Below are positions 45,777-57,429 of a DNA stretch of 64,000 nt, one piece after another. The position numbers and the translations under genes were made by a program. Each line of letters opens with the position of its first letter. Position 1 is the stretch's first letter. Source of the DNA: Russula earlei (taxonomy: Eukaryota > Basidiomycota > Agaricomycetes > Russulales > Russulaceae); contig JAGFNK010000149.1 of the NCBI GenBank assembly GCA_025769875.1, positions 1-64,000 on the forward strand, in the 5' to 3' direction. The notes below the pieces were generated by a model. It was given only the letters and a program-made list of their open reading frames with translations, was not told the DNA's origin and did not search any database.

Positions 45777-46424
45777 TGTCATGAACCATTTACTAGAGAG
45801 GGCCCTTGAAGGACCATTCCTTATGAGAGGAAACCTAGCCTCTATGGTGTCACCCTGTTCACATGGACAAAAGGGGTGAGTAGAGGTGTCCACAATATCG
45901 CACATATATTGTCGCGTGAGCAATTCTCGGCACAATTGACATACAGCAAGCCCCACTTAATGGCAACCCTTTTAGCAATAAAGGAAAGTCTTATAGCCTC
46001 CCTAAGGACCCTGTAGGACGACTAGAAGTGCTCTATAATAGGCACTGACACAATACTAAAGACCCTACAATGTGTTATTAGACTGACTCTAATAACTATA
46101 GAATAAACTATACAGCAATACTAAGGACCTTAATAGAAGTATTAGGGTCAACTCTAAGGACCCTAATAGAACTATATAAGGGGCCTTATAGGCAACTATA
46201 ATTCCCTGAACCAAACTACAAGTCCTCAAATGACTGGCCCTAAACTAACTAACAGCAAATGAATCAGGTTCTTTGCACGTGTACTAGGGCAGTAAACATG
46301 TGAACAATAAAGGCTCTTACTCATCAAGAGAAGCCTTCTTACTCAGCAGCTTACTGAGCATGACTGAGCATGCTCAGTAAGTGCACTCTGACTTCTTACT
46401 CATCACTCTATGGTGCTTGATAAC

Positions 46425-47253
46425 TGTCAAGACACATACTGCTGATCTGTGTGGACTCAGGAGCAGGTGGGCAAGGGTCGGAACAGATGGTACGCAGCGT
46501 AGGCAGCGTTGAACAAGAGGACGAGCCAAATGACTAGGATGTACCAGATGGGGACTGGTACGTGTAACTGGAGGCAAAGGCGAAGGTTAGAAGCCAGTGC
46601 AACGAGGGGGCTTTAAACAAGGTGGTCGTAGAAGAGTACCTTGGAAGCGAGGGGAGTCTTTAAACTGAGTGGTCACTGGGGAGTACCCAGGAAGATGAGA
46701 GTATCACAAATGGACAGTCTGACGACTGCCATTCTTCATTGGGGCTTATATACAGTATACAGGGTCAATTACAAAGAACTGGGACTATTCTAGACTCTTT
46801 GGTACCATCCAATAGGACTACAGAGGCATAAACTCGCTTGTGTCAAGTTTCAGGCTTACTGAGTGCATTACTGATCATTGTGGAGTGATGACATCATTAT
46901 GATGTCACTGTGGAGCGCTTAGTGAGCCTATGAGGTCACTGTGGAGTCGCTCAGTCAGCCATGATGTCATTGGAGCCTTGATGACATCAGATGAGTTATG
47001 CAACAGTTTCTAAGAGTTTGTGCCGCTGTTTTGGGTTCCTGGTGGCTGGGTGACCATGTGGCTGCCACGCGATGATTACCCGATTAGGAAACGGGTGCCT
47101 GGTCATGTTATAGTGCCTTTGCAATAGCAATATCTTGCACTGCAGGAGGGATAGCCCATAAAATGGGAAGGAGTTGGTAATGCAAACAAAGAGAGGTCTC
47201 TCTTGAGTGAAATAGGACCATCTACGGCCAGGACCTGGCCTAGGTTCGTAAAA
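46425..47253 (-). repeat. 3' LTR of gypsy2
   Basis: 829 bp. Its outer (element 5') end reads TTTTACGAACC instead of TGTTATGAACC. It has a TATATAAG promoter box on the minus strand at 46,745-46,752. Confidence 0.93.
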
Positions 47254-47500
47254 TTCATCCCCTCTTTATAGACTAGTTGCTCCTGCAACGGTAGGGACTT
47301 GTTTCTTTGGAAAGTGGAGTAGTTTGCATATGAAAAGTCAAAGTCTGTTCATTCATGGGGAGTTCTCTCTTGTTCTATGGATTGCTTTGGGGATAGCTGT
47401 GGTCGTTTGAGTGCATGTGATCGCAGGGGTTCTCTGAAACATTTGTTGGTAACAAGGATAAAGGTAGTCGTCGACAGAGGTCATGATAAGAGTTGTTGGT

Positions 47501-50500
47501 TTAGGGGTTACTCCTGGTGGGAATCATTTTAAGCGCTTTCGGATATTTCTGATGGAAGTCTTTGACAAGTGATTGCGCTCTTGATAGGTTAGAGGCTGGT
47601 TCCCAAGTATTTTCTGCAGCAGTGTACCCTTTCCATTTAACTAGATATTGGATTCCTTTGCAGTTTGGGGAGAGTCAAGTGTTTAAGATCTGTTCCACTT
47701 CGTATTGCTCTTCTCCTTCGATTAGTACCAGTGGCGGGTTTGAGAAGTTAGGGCCGTGGGCAGCGGTTTCTTTATAAGGTTTGATCAGGGAGTGGTGAAA
47801 AACTGGGTGTATCTTCCAAGACTTTGGTAGTTCAAGGCGAACATTTACTGGATAGGCAGTGGTGACTTTGAATGGTCCGTAGCATTGAGGGGCTAGTTTT
47901 GCTTTTGGGTGAGTGGTTCGTAGATTTGTGGCTTCCAGCCATACTCGATCCCCTTCTTTAAAACGAAATGTGGAGGATTGAGGTCCTGATTGCTTCATGA
48001 TCTCGGTTGCTCGGTTCAGGGAGGCAGCTACTTCTTCTCTGAGCTGGTTTAGTCTCGATAGTCTTTCTTGGATTGAAGGGAACTTTGATGTAAAGGCAAG
48101 GGGCAGAGCAAATGTTGGGTTAAAGCCATACCAGACCTCAAAAGGGGGTTTGTTCGTAGCACTGTGTTGTCTGGCATTATGTGCAAACTCCATAAAGGGA
48201 ATTAGTTCTGCCCAATTGTCTGCTTGATGGTTGCAAAATATTTTTAGGTATTGTTCTAGTTCTTGGTTAACTTGTTCTGTTTCTCCGTCTGTCTGTGGGT
48301 GATATGCTGTGCTTAATGATACTTTGACATTTAACTTCTTCCATAGTTCTTGAGTAACTTTTGCTGCAAATTGAGGGCCTCTGTCTGATATTATTTGTGT
48401 CGGGAGGCCTATTCTTCTCCAGACATTGTTCATGATTAGTGTCGCTGTTTCATCTGCTGTGATTGTCTTGTGGCAAGGGGTAATGATTATTGCTTTACTG
48501 AATTGATCTACCATGACTAGGAGGCTGTCAAAGCCTTGTGAAATCAGTAGGTCCGTGATAAAGTCCATGGTAATGCTTTTCCATACTTCTCCAGCTGGTG
48601 TAATTGGTACAAGGGGTGTTTCTGTCTTTGGACAGTTCTTTGTACTCTAGGCAAATTGCGCAACCGTCTACATAACTTTTGACATAGGTTAGCATTCCTG
48701 GCCACCAATAGTTTCGGCTGATTAGTTCATAAGTTTTCCATTGGCCAGGATGCCCAGTGGCAAGGGAGTCGTGGTGTAGTTTCAGAATTTTCTTTCTTAG
48801 GGTGTCATTGTTTGGGATATAGACTTTTCCTTTGAATAATATTAGTCCATCTTCGAGGTTCCAGTCCTGTAAGCCTTTGGATAGTTGTCTTGGTCCATTC
48901 TTTATAATGATTGCTAATGCGTTAGATACTTCTGGGTCGTAGTCTTTACTAGATCGTAGTTGTTGTTGAAGTTCTTGGTCACTGATTGGTTCTGTTGCAG
49001 AGGTGCGTGTTGCTCTGATTTTAAAATATTTGTCATCTAGGAGCACCTTTCCATCATTTTCGTTTTGTATCCCCTCTTTAAAGTCTGGTTGCCTGGACAG
49101 ACCGTCGGCTTTGTTCATAGTGCCTGGGTGATGCGTGATAGTGTGGTCCGTCCATAGGTCAATGGGATGTGTAGCGCCTTCAAGGTAATGTCAGAAGTGC
49201 CAGAGGGATGAGATGATGGCAAGGAGTTCCTTATCATAGATCATGTAATTTTATTGTGCGGGATCCAAGGATTTCGAAAAATAGGCTATTGGGTGATATC
49301 TGTTAAATTCATCAGGTTGTTCCAGGATTGCGCCAACTGCAAAGTCGCTTGCATCACAGATGAGTCGAAAGGGTTTAGTATGATCAGGTAACATGAGGAT
49401 TGGGGCCGTTGTGAATGCTTGGACTAGTTTTTGAAATGCTTGTTCTTCATCGTCTTCCCACTTGAAGGGGTTTTCTTTCTTTGTTAAGTTAAACAAGGGC
49501 CGTGCTATTCGTGAGGTATTGGTGGATAAATCGTCGATAGAAGTTGCAGAATCCTAGAAATGCTTGTACTTCCGTAATATTGGTCGGAGTAGGCCACTTT
49601 GTAATGCCTATTAACTTGTCTTGGTCCATGGATATTCGTCCTTGGGAGATATTGATGCCTAGGTAACTAATAGAGGTTTGTCGGAAAGCACATTTCTCTG
49701 GTTTCAAGTATAAGTCATGGTCTTGGAGTGTTTTTAGGACCTTATGTGTCCAGTCGTCTAGTTCGTTCAAAGTTTGCACCATGATTAGTATATCATCTAG
49801 ATAAACGACCACTCATTCAGTGGCAATGTATTTCGCTAGGATGGTGTTCATAAAGCGTTGGAAAGTGGCTGGGGCGTTGCAGAGACCAAATGTCATTATC
49901 AATGGTTCGAAGAGTCCTAATGGTGTTTTGAATGCTGCGAGGTGTTCATTGCCCTCTCTTAGGCAGATATTGTTGTATCCCCATCGCACGTCAAACTTGG
50001 TAAAGTATTGGGCTCCTTGGAGTTTGTCAATTAATTCAGGAATCAAGGGTAGTGGATACGCGTCTTTGACAGTTGCTGCATTTAGAGCTCTGTAGTCTTG
50101 TACTGGTCGTAGATTTCCTCCTTTCTTTTCTACAAAGAAGAATGGGCTGGCGATAGCTGCTTTTGATGGTCAGATAGTGCCTCTTTTGAAATGTTCATCT
50201 AAGTATTCTTTTAGGGCTTGTAGTTCTTTGGGAGTAAGTCGGTAGATGCCAGAATTGCGTTGGGCGATCCCTGGTTTTAGATTGATTGCATGGTCCCATG
50301 GTTGGTGAGCAGGAAGACGTTGAGAGGCTTGTTTGTCAAAAACCTTTCGCCATTTCAAGAACTGGACAGGGATAAGTTCATCTAATGCCTTGAGGGGTGT
50401 TTCTGCATGGGCTAGTTTGGTAGCTGTGGTTGATTTGGCTCTTATGCTGATTGTCACTGGTCTAAATGCATTGTAGATTTGTTCGTCCACACATGGGTTC

Positions 50501-51195
50501 AATGGTCCTTCAGTATCTGGGAAGATTAGTGCAGCAACATTTGCAAACTCAGGTTCTTCTTCTTCAGGAAAAGTAAGCGCTTGTATTTGGTAATTCCGTG
50601 TTCCAGATGCAGATGCAATGGTTATGCTTGGGTGCATGGTAAGGCAGGTTCGGGGGCAATTCCTCAGTGTGATTGTGTTGTTTGCCCAATCGATATCTGG
50701 GTTGTGGTGTCGTAGCCAATCTGTTCCTAAGATGATGTCGTGATCTCCAATGTTAGTGACAAGGAATTCTGCTTGTTCGTCATGAGTAGCACCTGTGTGC
50801 ACTTGAATGCGAAGTCTTTGGATGGTGCTAAAGCGTATTAGTCCGTTGGCGTTTTGTGTTCCATCTACATTTTGTGCTGGCAATGGTTTGGTCATAGTTC
50901 GGAGGTGCAGGTGGTGTCTTTGTGCGAATCGTTTGTGGATTATCATTCCTTCTGCTCCACTATTGAGCAGGGCTCTTGCACCGATTTCTTTGCCACTTGT
51001 CTTCCCCACTAAAGTAACTTTCAAGGCAATAGATGGGGAGCAAATATTCTTGGTAAAAACCTTGGGGTAATTGATTTCTCTTTGTATCATACTGATTTGG
51101 ACCATGTCCCTTCTCGGTGCAGAAGGGGGTCCAATTAAAAATCCATAGGAGCAGATCTTGGGCGAAGGATTGAGTCTGCAAGTGTTTCTCTCCAA
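47501..51195 (-). pseudogene. gypsy2 pol with chromodomain
   Basis: The protease active site reads LLNSGAEGMI (catalytic Asp to Asn), with the ILGTDWLRHHNP flap region intact. RT contains [28 protein letters not shown] and VVYLDDILI. RNase H (about 49,200) lacks 28 residues present in gypsy1 (NNLTYFMTK... to SNFDF), an 84-bp in-frame deletion. The integrase has HHDSLATGHPG, a D-D-E core (MDFITDLL, ISDRGPQFAA, ...NQELEQ) and PVFHHSLIKPY. The chromodomain ([20 protein letters not shown]) ends at 47,501. Stops include TGA in GTI-stop-PSKA (near 50,170) and WHF-stop-HYLEG (near 49,190), both expected to be Arg CGA. The chromodomain would target integration to marked chromatin. This copy is inactive. 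Confidence 0.92.
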
Positions 51196-51293
51196 GTTGT
51201 TAATGATGCAACAGGAATGGGTTCTTCTTGCACAGGTTCGATGTTTTCATCTTGGATGGTTGTAGCTCTGACTGTTTGGGGGCGAGATCCTTG

Positions 51294-52091
51294 TCATTGG
51301 TGTCCTTGGGCTGCTTTCTTTGCTCTACATTGATTTGCCATATGGTTCTTCTTTCCACAGTAGTAACAGAGGTTGTTCTTGCGTCGAAACTCTTTCTCTG
51401 CGTCTGTGAGGGGTTTCCTTTCACTTCTGGATTCCCAGGGTCGTTCATTAGGTTCTCCTTGGTACAGGTTAATTTCCAATGGATTGTCTGATCCTTGAGT
51501 ATTTAATCCTCGGGCACGCACAGAGCATCCTCCTTGAAAAGCAGTGGAATTGTAGAGGTGGAAAAGGTTGTCGAATTCTCTTGCTGCTTTGACAAGGGCT
51601 GCAAGTGTAGTTGGTGTCGGTGTGATCCTTAGTATTTTCTGATGTAGGGCCGGGTTAATGTTCTTCCTGAATGCGTACATCTTTGTTCTTTTGTCGGTGG
51701 TAGCTCGTGATGCGTGGTGCGACCAATTCTGGTACCATTCGTTAAAGGGTAGATTCCCTTAATAATAGGTGTGCATTGTGTTAGCGGAGGCCAACTCTGC
51801 TTCTGCAGGGATGAAGTGATCGGCAAAGGCTTTCTTGAAATCGTTCCATGATCCATAGTTTGCTACTGTATGAGCCATAGCCTTAGTGGTTTGTTCTATA
51901 GCCCACGCTCCGGTGGGTGTTCCTACTTTAAAGTGGGTTAATGCAGCAGCGACTTTCTTGCTTTCATCTGTAAAGGAGTCGCCGTTGATGTAGTAATAAT
52001 TGGCCAAAGCTGCCCAAAAGGCTTCTGCATTATCAGCTTTTCCATCAAAGGGTTCTGGTGCAGTTCCGACAAGGCGTGGATTGCTTGACAT
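51294..52091 (-). pseudogene. gypsy2 gag
   Basis: MSSNPRLVGTAPEPFDGKAD starts at 52,091, followed by a retrotransposon gag domain (AFWAALANYYYINGDSF, NDFKKAFADHFIP). After an in-frame TAA (where Gln CAA is expected, near 51,759) come GNLPFNEWYQNWSHHA and a zinc knuckle CYYCGKKNHMANQC near 51,360-51,320. The stop is at 51,294. It would form the capsid and bind the element RNA. One C-to-T change accounts for the break. Confidence 0.85.
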
Positions 52092-52381
52092 GGTGGGGTT
52101 CTGAGTTGTTGCAGCTGTAACAATAGGTGGGGCTGTTCCTTGTAATTGGATTCTAGTTGGAGTGAGCGTTCGAGGGACTGCTTGTGGTACATTGCTAATT
52201 GTATGAGGGGTAGGTTGTTGGGTATTACGCTGGGTGGAAGGTCCTGGAGTAGTGCTTTGAGTGCTTTGAGCAGTTCCTAAGATAGCAGTAACTTCTTGAG
52301 TTGTTCTGGCTGTAAAATCGACTTCTTGATTGTTATAGTAAACCCAATGTTTTCTAGAACGGCTCCACTTGACCAGTTTGT

Positions 52382-54149
52382 CTAGGAAGAGGCCTGTGTA
52401 ATTATAAGGATTGAAGTCTTGGACGTTCTCTGCTCCTGGGGCTGCCGCTTTAAGTTGTTCGGTGGTAACTTTGTTGTTTTCGTCTTCATAGAACCAAGTG
52501 TCAGAAAGATTTCCATGGTTGATAATAGGTGTACCCGCAAATCTTCCTCAGTAACAGTGATCTTGGGTGTCGTAGCTGAGATTTTCAAATAGGAGTGGGA
52601 TTAGATTTTCTTCTTCGTCAGTGATGTCTCTCCTAGTGCTCATAGATCTAGACAACAGTTATAGTCCAATGGCTGTTGTTCCAAGGATATGCAATGGTGT
52701 AGGCTGGTTTCAGTCGAATAGTGTCGGGTCTTCCTTGGTGCTTTCTCAAGTGGATTCAGGAGTATTCTTCGGTGATGCTGCTTTGGGTCAAGACTACTCA
52801 GGTTTTCCACAAGTATCCTTCGAATTCTGCTGGTGAGATAGCAAAGTCGTTTATCTCTCTGGTGGGGTGTTGATACACTACAAAGTGGGTCGTTCTAAGA
52901 TGCCAAGCCTCTGTGCAATAGTTCTTAAATTCAAGTAGTTCCCTCTTTGAATGTGTAGGTAGGTTTAGGGCTAAGAAAGATTGTTCTGGTAGATAGGAGT
53001 GAAGTTCAGTATTTCTAATGTCAATACTATCAGGTGATTCAACAAATGGCGATGCAAAGGGCTGAGGAGGTACGACAGGTGTAGGAATACGAGAGGTAAA
53101 CAGGGGTACGTAGGCATCAGGGGGAGTAGGAGGTAATGGTCTTTCAACAAGGAATCCTCTTGCGTTGGGAACTGTTTCTCTAGAGGGAGCTCCCTGAGGC
53201 GTTGCGTGTCTTCTGTGTCGAGGAGCCAGAATTACTGGAATGGGAGGTGGTAATCGCCTGGTGTCCACAAGGTAATTCCGTCAGGAGTAGGAGGTGTATC
53301 TGGTCGAAAGTTGCACGTGCAATACTCTGTTTTGCAGTTACACCTTGCTGTCCACAGGTTTGACTCGGTATTTTCTGTGCTGGCAGACCAACATTCCTGG
53401 CTAGTTGGGATGGTAGTTTGAATTGGTGTGAGGGGTCGAGGAGCGAGACTTGAGGCTTCTAGGATTGCTGGGACAGAATAGTACGCAGGGGGACCAGTAT
53501 ATGAGGCGTCTGGGCTGGTAATTGCCCAAGGTTGATTGTAGTCTGCGTTGTATAGCCAAGAGTTAGTTTCCCAATCAAAGGTGTTGTGTATTCCTGGTAC
53601 AACAGCAAGTTGGACGTAAGATTGGTTTTCCCTTTGTATTCTGTTGAGGCGTAGGTGGTAGAACTGGACGGTGAGTCAATAGTAGCTGATATAAGTCCAA
53701 GCTAAGTAGAATAAGCGATATCCTGTTCTCAAGGAGTGGGTAATGATGTGGTGGCGTGGTTGAATGACTCTGGTCCAGAGATTTAATTCACTGGTGTGTA
53801 GGGATTGATAGTCGACTGGTTGTCCTTGGATGTTCTTCGCTTGAGCAAGGTGCCAATATAATAGTTGCTGTTGTGCTGGTGGCAGAAGTCAACTAAGACT
53901 TTCGAGGTATAGTGCGTGTTCGTTGTGGCTTAAGAGCTGTCCAAAAGGTAAGACTCCAAGGAATTCTTTGACAATGAGATGAGGAAAGTCTTCGTGTGGT
54001 GGTTCTATCTCTGGTATGTCGTGCAAGTTGGTTAAAGTAGTGACAGGGAACGCGACGGAGGTCCAAGTTCGATAATGATTTAGACTTAAGACGTGTCGAG
54101 TGATAGCGTCTTCTTCTTTGTCTTCTTCTAAGGTGTATTCGCGAGGCAC
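52382..54149 (-). pseudogene. Extra reading frame 2 of gypsy2, degenerate
   Basis: A continuation of the extra region: MPREYTLEEDKEEDAITRHV (54,149), then pieces such as PRHHIITHSLRTGYRLFYLA and a Cys-rich CNCKTEYCTC stretch near 53,330. MDTRRLPPPIPVILAPRHRR (53,268) follows, and an open stretch to 52,798 ending in the segment AWHLRTTHFVVYQHP. Stops interrupt it repeatedly. The order suggests one or two former proteins between extra frame 1 and gag. A possible counterpart is the acidic N-terminal region of the gypsy0 gag (1,900-1,380). Function unknown. Confidence 0.45.
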
Positions 54150-54218
54150 TTTAGTTAAAGCAAAGAAAGGATCTTTATTCGATCTTTATTGAAGCGTGAC
54201 AAGGATGGTTCTTACTTT

Positions 54219-55142
54219 TTAAGAACTGTGCGCAAGATCTATAGTTTCGAGGTGGTACCTCTCGATTATTTCGAGGGGGTTAGGGGGAATACGAGGTGTG
54301 AAGCAGAAACGAAGTAGCTGGGGGTTAAAGCGGATGGTGTCGACTGTATAAGTCGAATAGTGACGTAGAGATACGCGGTTACTGTTCTCCTCGAAATGTA
54401 AGTAACCGTAAGCAAAGGCGAGGCGTCCGTCCAAGAAGTCGTGTATGATAGATAAGCAAAACGAGCCCTTGTAAGCAGGGCGGTAAATAGCAGGCAAGGT
54501 AAATAGTTTCCTAAACAAAGAAGTGTTAAAGATGTATGCGATGCGTCCGAGGGGGAAGTCAGCGTCCGGGGCGTATATCCCGATGTTGGAACAGATACCG
54601 AAGGGGGTTAAGTTGTACTGGGTGGCAAGGGCAGCATTGGAAGGTTCCACAGCAAAAGTGTGGACGATGCGTGCACGAAAGATGGTTGTGTAGGTGTCGG
54701 TGAAGGCGCGACGACTCAACTGGTCTGAAGTAGGGATGTGTCCCAGGTAGTCTTGGTGATTTAAGTCGTGGAGGGGGCGCCACTGCTCGCGGGAACGATT
54801 GGTGGTGGGAAGGATGAAGTACTGATGAGGGTGGAACTGGAATTTTGTGCAAGGAGGGCGGTCGAGGAAGCCTTCAGGCAAGGGAGGACGGTCCACTTGC
54901 TGCTGCTCGTTCTGCGCTGGAGGGGGAGTGCCGACAGGGACAAAGTCGCCTGGAACAGGCTGAGCGATGACAGGAGACGATGGTGGGGCTTCTGGGGAGT
55001 ATAGGATGCTGAGGGGTGAGGACGTGTCAGTTGGTCCGAGGTCTTCAGTGAGGAGACGAAGGGCGGTGCGTGGAGTGGGCTGGAGAGGAGAAGGGAGATG
55101 CAGGGAAGTGTTGACAAAAGTGGGGGAGTTGGGAGTGGACAC
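54219..55142 (-). CDS. Extra reading frame 1 of gypsy2, between LTR and gag
   Basis: An intact frame of 307 codons from MSTPNSPTFVNTSLHLPSPL. It has a Pro/Ser-rich N-terminal third, then a folded-looking region (KFQFHPHQYFILPTTNRS, RAFTDTYTTIFRARIVHTF, PDADFPLGRIAYIFNTSLF, GRLAFAYGYLHFEENSNRVS). There is no zinc finger, protease or known enzyme motif, no signal peptide and no membrane segment. It occupies the position where canonical gypsy elements start gag. It is open although the other frames of this copy are damaged. I do not recognise it. It may be an N-terminal extension of gag, or an accessory protein particular to this basidiomycete lineage. Confidence 0.6.
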   Translation of the reverse strand: MSTPNSPTFVNTSLHLPSPLQPTPRTALRLLTEDLGPTDTSSPLSILYSPEAPPSSPVIAQPVPGDFVPVGTPPPAQNEQQQVDRPPLPEGFLDRPPCTKFQFHPHQYFILPTTNRSREQWRPLHDLNHQDYLGHIPTSDQLSRRAFTDTYTTIFRARIVHTFAVEPSNAALATQYNLTPFGICSNIGIYAPDADFPLGRIAYIFNTSLFRKLFTLPAIYRPAYKGSFCLSIIHDFLDGRLAFAYGYLHFEENSNRVSLRHYSTYTVDTIRFNPQLLRFCFTPRIPPNPLEIIERYHLETIDLAHSS

Positions 55143-55173
55143 TTGAGCGTTGGCTGGTCAATACAAGGGTGAT

Positions 55174-55186
55174 GAGAGACTGTCCA
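55174..55186 (-). promoter_or_regulatory. Primer-binding site of gypsy2
   Basis: TGGACAGTCTCTC on the minus strand, two bases inside the 5' LTR. It is complementary to a tRNA 3' end ...GAGAGACTGTCCA. It differs from the gypsy0 site, so the two families use different tRNAs. Confidence 0.6.
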
Positions 55187-55188
55187 GA

Positions 55189-56017
55189 TGTCAAGACACA
55201 TACTGCTGATCCGTGTGGACTCAGGAGCAGGTGGGCAAGGGTCAGAACAGATGGTATGCAGCGTAGGCGGTGTTGAACAAGAGGACGAGCCAAATGACTA
55301 GGATGTACCAGATGGGGACTGGTACGTGTAACTGGAGGCAAAGGTGAAGGTTAGAAGCCAGTGCAACGAGGGGGCTTTAAACAAGGTGGTTGTAGAAGAG
55401 TACCTTGGAAGCGAGGGGAGTCTTTAAACTGAGCGGTCGCGGGGGAGTACCCAGGAAGATGAGAGTATCACAAATGGACAGTCTGATGACTGCCATTCTT
55501 CATTGGGGCTTATATACAGTATACAGGGTCAATTACAAAGAACTGGGACTATTCTAGACTCTTTGGTACCATCCAATAGGACTACAGAGGCATAAACTCA
55601 CTTGTGTCAAGTTTCAGGCTTACTGAGCGCATTACTGATCATTGTGGAGCGATGACATCATTATGATGTCACTGTGGAGCACTTAGTGAGCCTATGAGGT
55701 CACTGTGGAGTCGCTCAGTCAGCCATGATGTCATTGGAGCCTTGATGATGTCAGATGAGTTATGCAACAGTTTCTAAGAGTTTGTGCTGCTGTTTTGGGT
55801 TCCTGGTGGCTGGGTGACCATGTGGCTGCCACGCGATGATTACCCGATTAAGAAACAGGTGCCCGGTTGTGTTATAGTGCCTTTGCAATAGCGATATCTT
55901 GCACTGCAGGAGGGATAGCCCAGAAAATGGGAAGGAGTTGGTAATGCAAACAAAGAGAGGTCTCTCTTGAGTGAAATAGGACCATCTATGGCCAGGACCT
56001 GGCCTAGGTTCATAACA
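55189..56017 (-). repeat. 5' LTR of gypsy2
   Basis: 829 bp, TGTTATGAACCTAGGCC at 56,017 to GTGTCTTGACA at 55,189, with a TATATAAG box at 55,509-55,516 on the minus strand. It would drive transcription of the element. Confidence 0.93.
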
Positions 56018-56345
56018 ATAACAAGGTTATGACTTGTTCCCTATTTAGCAGTTCTCTTGTAGTAAATAAGTGCTCAATAAAGTAGCGGACAGTCCTTAGA
56101 CTGTCCATTTGTTTACAGCACTCTCTATCCCTGGGATACTCCTTTAAGGACTGTCCCCTTTGTGACCATTCTGGCTTCTTCCCTGCATACCTGCTCAACT
56201 TTACCAGTAACTATACCTCTTTGGTATTTGCTTCTGCTTTGGACTCTACTCCTTGCCCATGCCGTCTTAGACATCTATTGACTCATCTTCGAGCTTACTC
56301 CTCACTCTTGAACTGGATAGTTCAACAGTGAGTCTTGACACTGAT

Positions 56346-57429
56346 TGTGCTGTTGCTGAGAACAGATTAGAACAAAAAAAAAGAAAAAAGAAAAAAAAAA
56401 GCACACAGGGTTTGTGATTGTGTGGAATTGCCTCCATGACCATTGGGTGCTCTTGTGGTCTTGCCTTGGGGTTGCTAGCAGGGCAGAGGGTATTGAGATG
56501 CATGGTAGGTTGAGAAAGTGAGAGAGGAGGAATAGAAAAATTTGTGAGAAAAAAACGCATGTGCACATGGGAAAAGGCACATTTGAGGGAATTGACCTGT
56601 CACAGATTGAATTTGCTTGAAGAACCATCTGGCATGGGATACTTGGCTGTTGGTCTTGCAGGAAGGAGGGAAAGAAGGAGAGAAAGTGAGAGAAAAGTGC
56701 ACATGGGATACAAACATGAATGTGCAAGGGTGAGCAAGCACACAAGAATGCGAGAATTTTGTGCATGTGGGAAGCATAGTTGTGTGCCATCTGGGATTCA
56801 TGTGTCGGAATTGGCCTGGTGTGCATGGAGGGAGGAACATAGAAGGGGCATGCTTGAAAACCATTTTCTCTGCAGGAAAAGGGAGGTCAACTATGCAGAT
56901 GAACTCACATAAACAAAGGGAAGCACTCACTTTCACAAACACGTGAATGTGGGAAACGGATCTCATCCCGAGCCCTATGATAGAGTCCATGGGAGAAGGA
57001 AGAAGCGGTGGGGAGAGGAGGAGGCACACATGTGACTGATTGCCCATTGAGAAGAGGGGGCTGGGCCAGGTGTCCATATTGTATGTGTGCCTTGTGCACC
57101 TGTGGAAATGACAGCTCATGGGAAAACTCCAATGAGGCCAGTGAAATTTTGAGGAAACTGGTGTTTTGAGAGTCTTGAACTGGGACCTTGGGGAAGGAAG
57201 AGTGTGAAGGAAAGGGGAAAGAGAGGAAGAAGGAAGGCAGAGAGAGGAAGGATGGCAGAACAAAAAACAAACATGCATTCGTAAAACAAAGATGCTGCAG
57301 CTGAAAGAATTTTTTTATTGCTTAGTAATTTTAAGGATCCATTTAAGGGAATTCCTGGTAAGCAAAAGCATCCAAATGGAGGCAGCTCAGGGTGGACCCT
57401 GACTCCCCATTCTCATTTTAATTAGTTGA
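56346..57429. other. Interior of X, right part, no supported gene
   Basis: An A-run-rich and GT-rich sequence that continues X after the G1 insertion. The frames of 99-267 codons on the minus strand are pyrimidine-biased and have no family features. Confidence 0.45.

Larger units (their letters stand above)
46425..56017 (-). mobile_element. Full-length chromovirus (gypsy2), decayed coding
   Basis: A 9,593-bp Ty3/gypsy element with two 829-bp LTRs, primer site, gag, protease, RT, RNase H, integrase and chromodomain, plus about 3 kb of extra coding sequence between the 5' LTR and gag. It is flanked by perfect ATAAC (46,420-46,424 and 56,018-56,022). The LTRs differ at scattered, mostly transition, positions. 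The frame has multiple stops, a protease active-site change and an RNase H deletion, so it is not autonomous. Confidence 0.95.
45777..56340 (+). repeat. Solo LTR G1, split by gypsy2
   Basis: TGTCATGAACCATTTACTAG at 45,777 to GTGAGTCTTGACA at 56,340, flanked by perfect CTGAT (45,772-45,776 and 56,341-56,345). Removing gypsy2 and one ATAAC leaves a 966-bp LTR (45,777-46,424 plus 56,023-56,340). Its two halves match the two halves of G2 in opposite orientation. An AATAAAG polyadenylation-type signal lies at about 56,077. Confidence 0.8.
43012..57429 (-). mobile_element. Helitron-like unit X, split by G1 and gypsy2
   Basis: X is the sequence that separates the two halves of LTR G2. On the minus strand it begins TCAACTAATTAAAATG after GCTCT and ends near ACAACTTG before TACTC, i.e. 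between two T residues with no duplication. Its own sequence is 43,012-45,776 plus 56,346-57,429 (about 3.8 kb). It contains the end of a Pif1-like Helitron helicase close to its minus-strand 3' end, followed by a small hairpin and a large palindrome. T-T insertion and terminal hairpins are described for Helitron2/Helentron elements. No Rep domain was found, so this is a non-autonomous or decayed copy. Confidence 0.5.

Noticed and set aside
56475..57278. Minus-strand frame of 267 codons
   Set aside because: Pyrimidine-biased composition, Ser/Pro/Leu/His-rich, no domain or splice support; it is inside transposon X.
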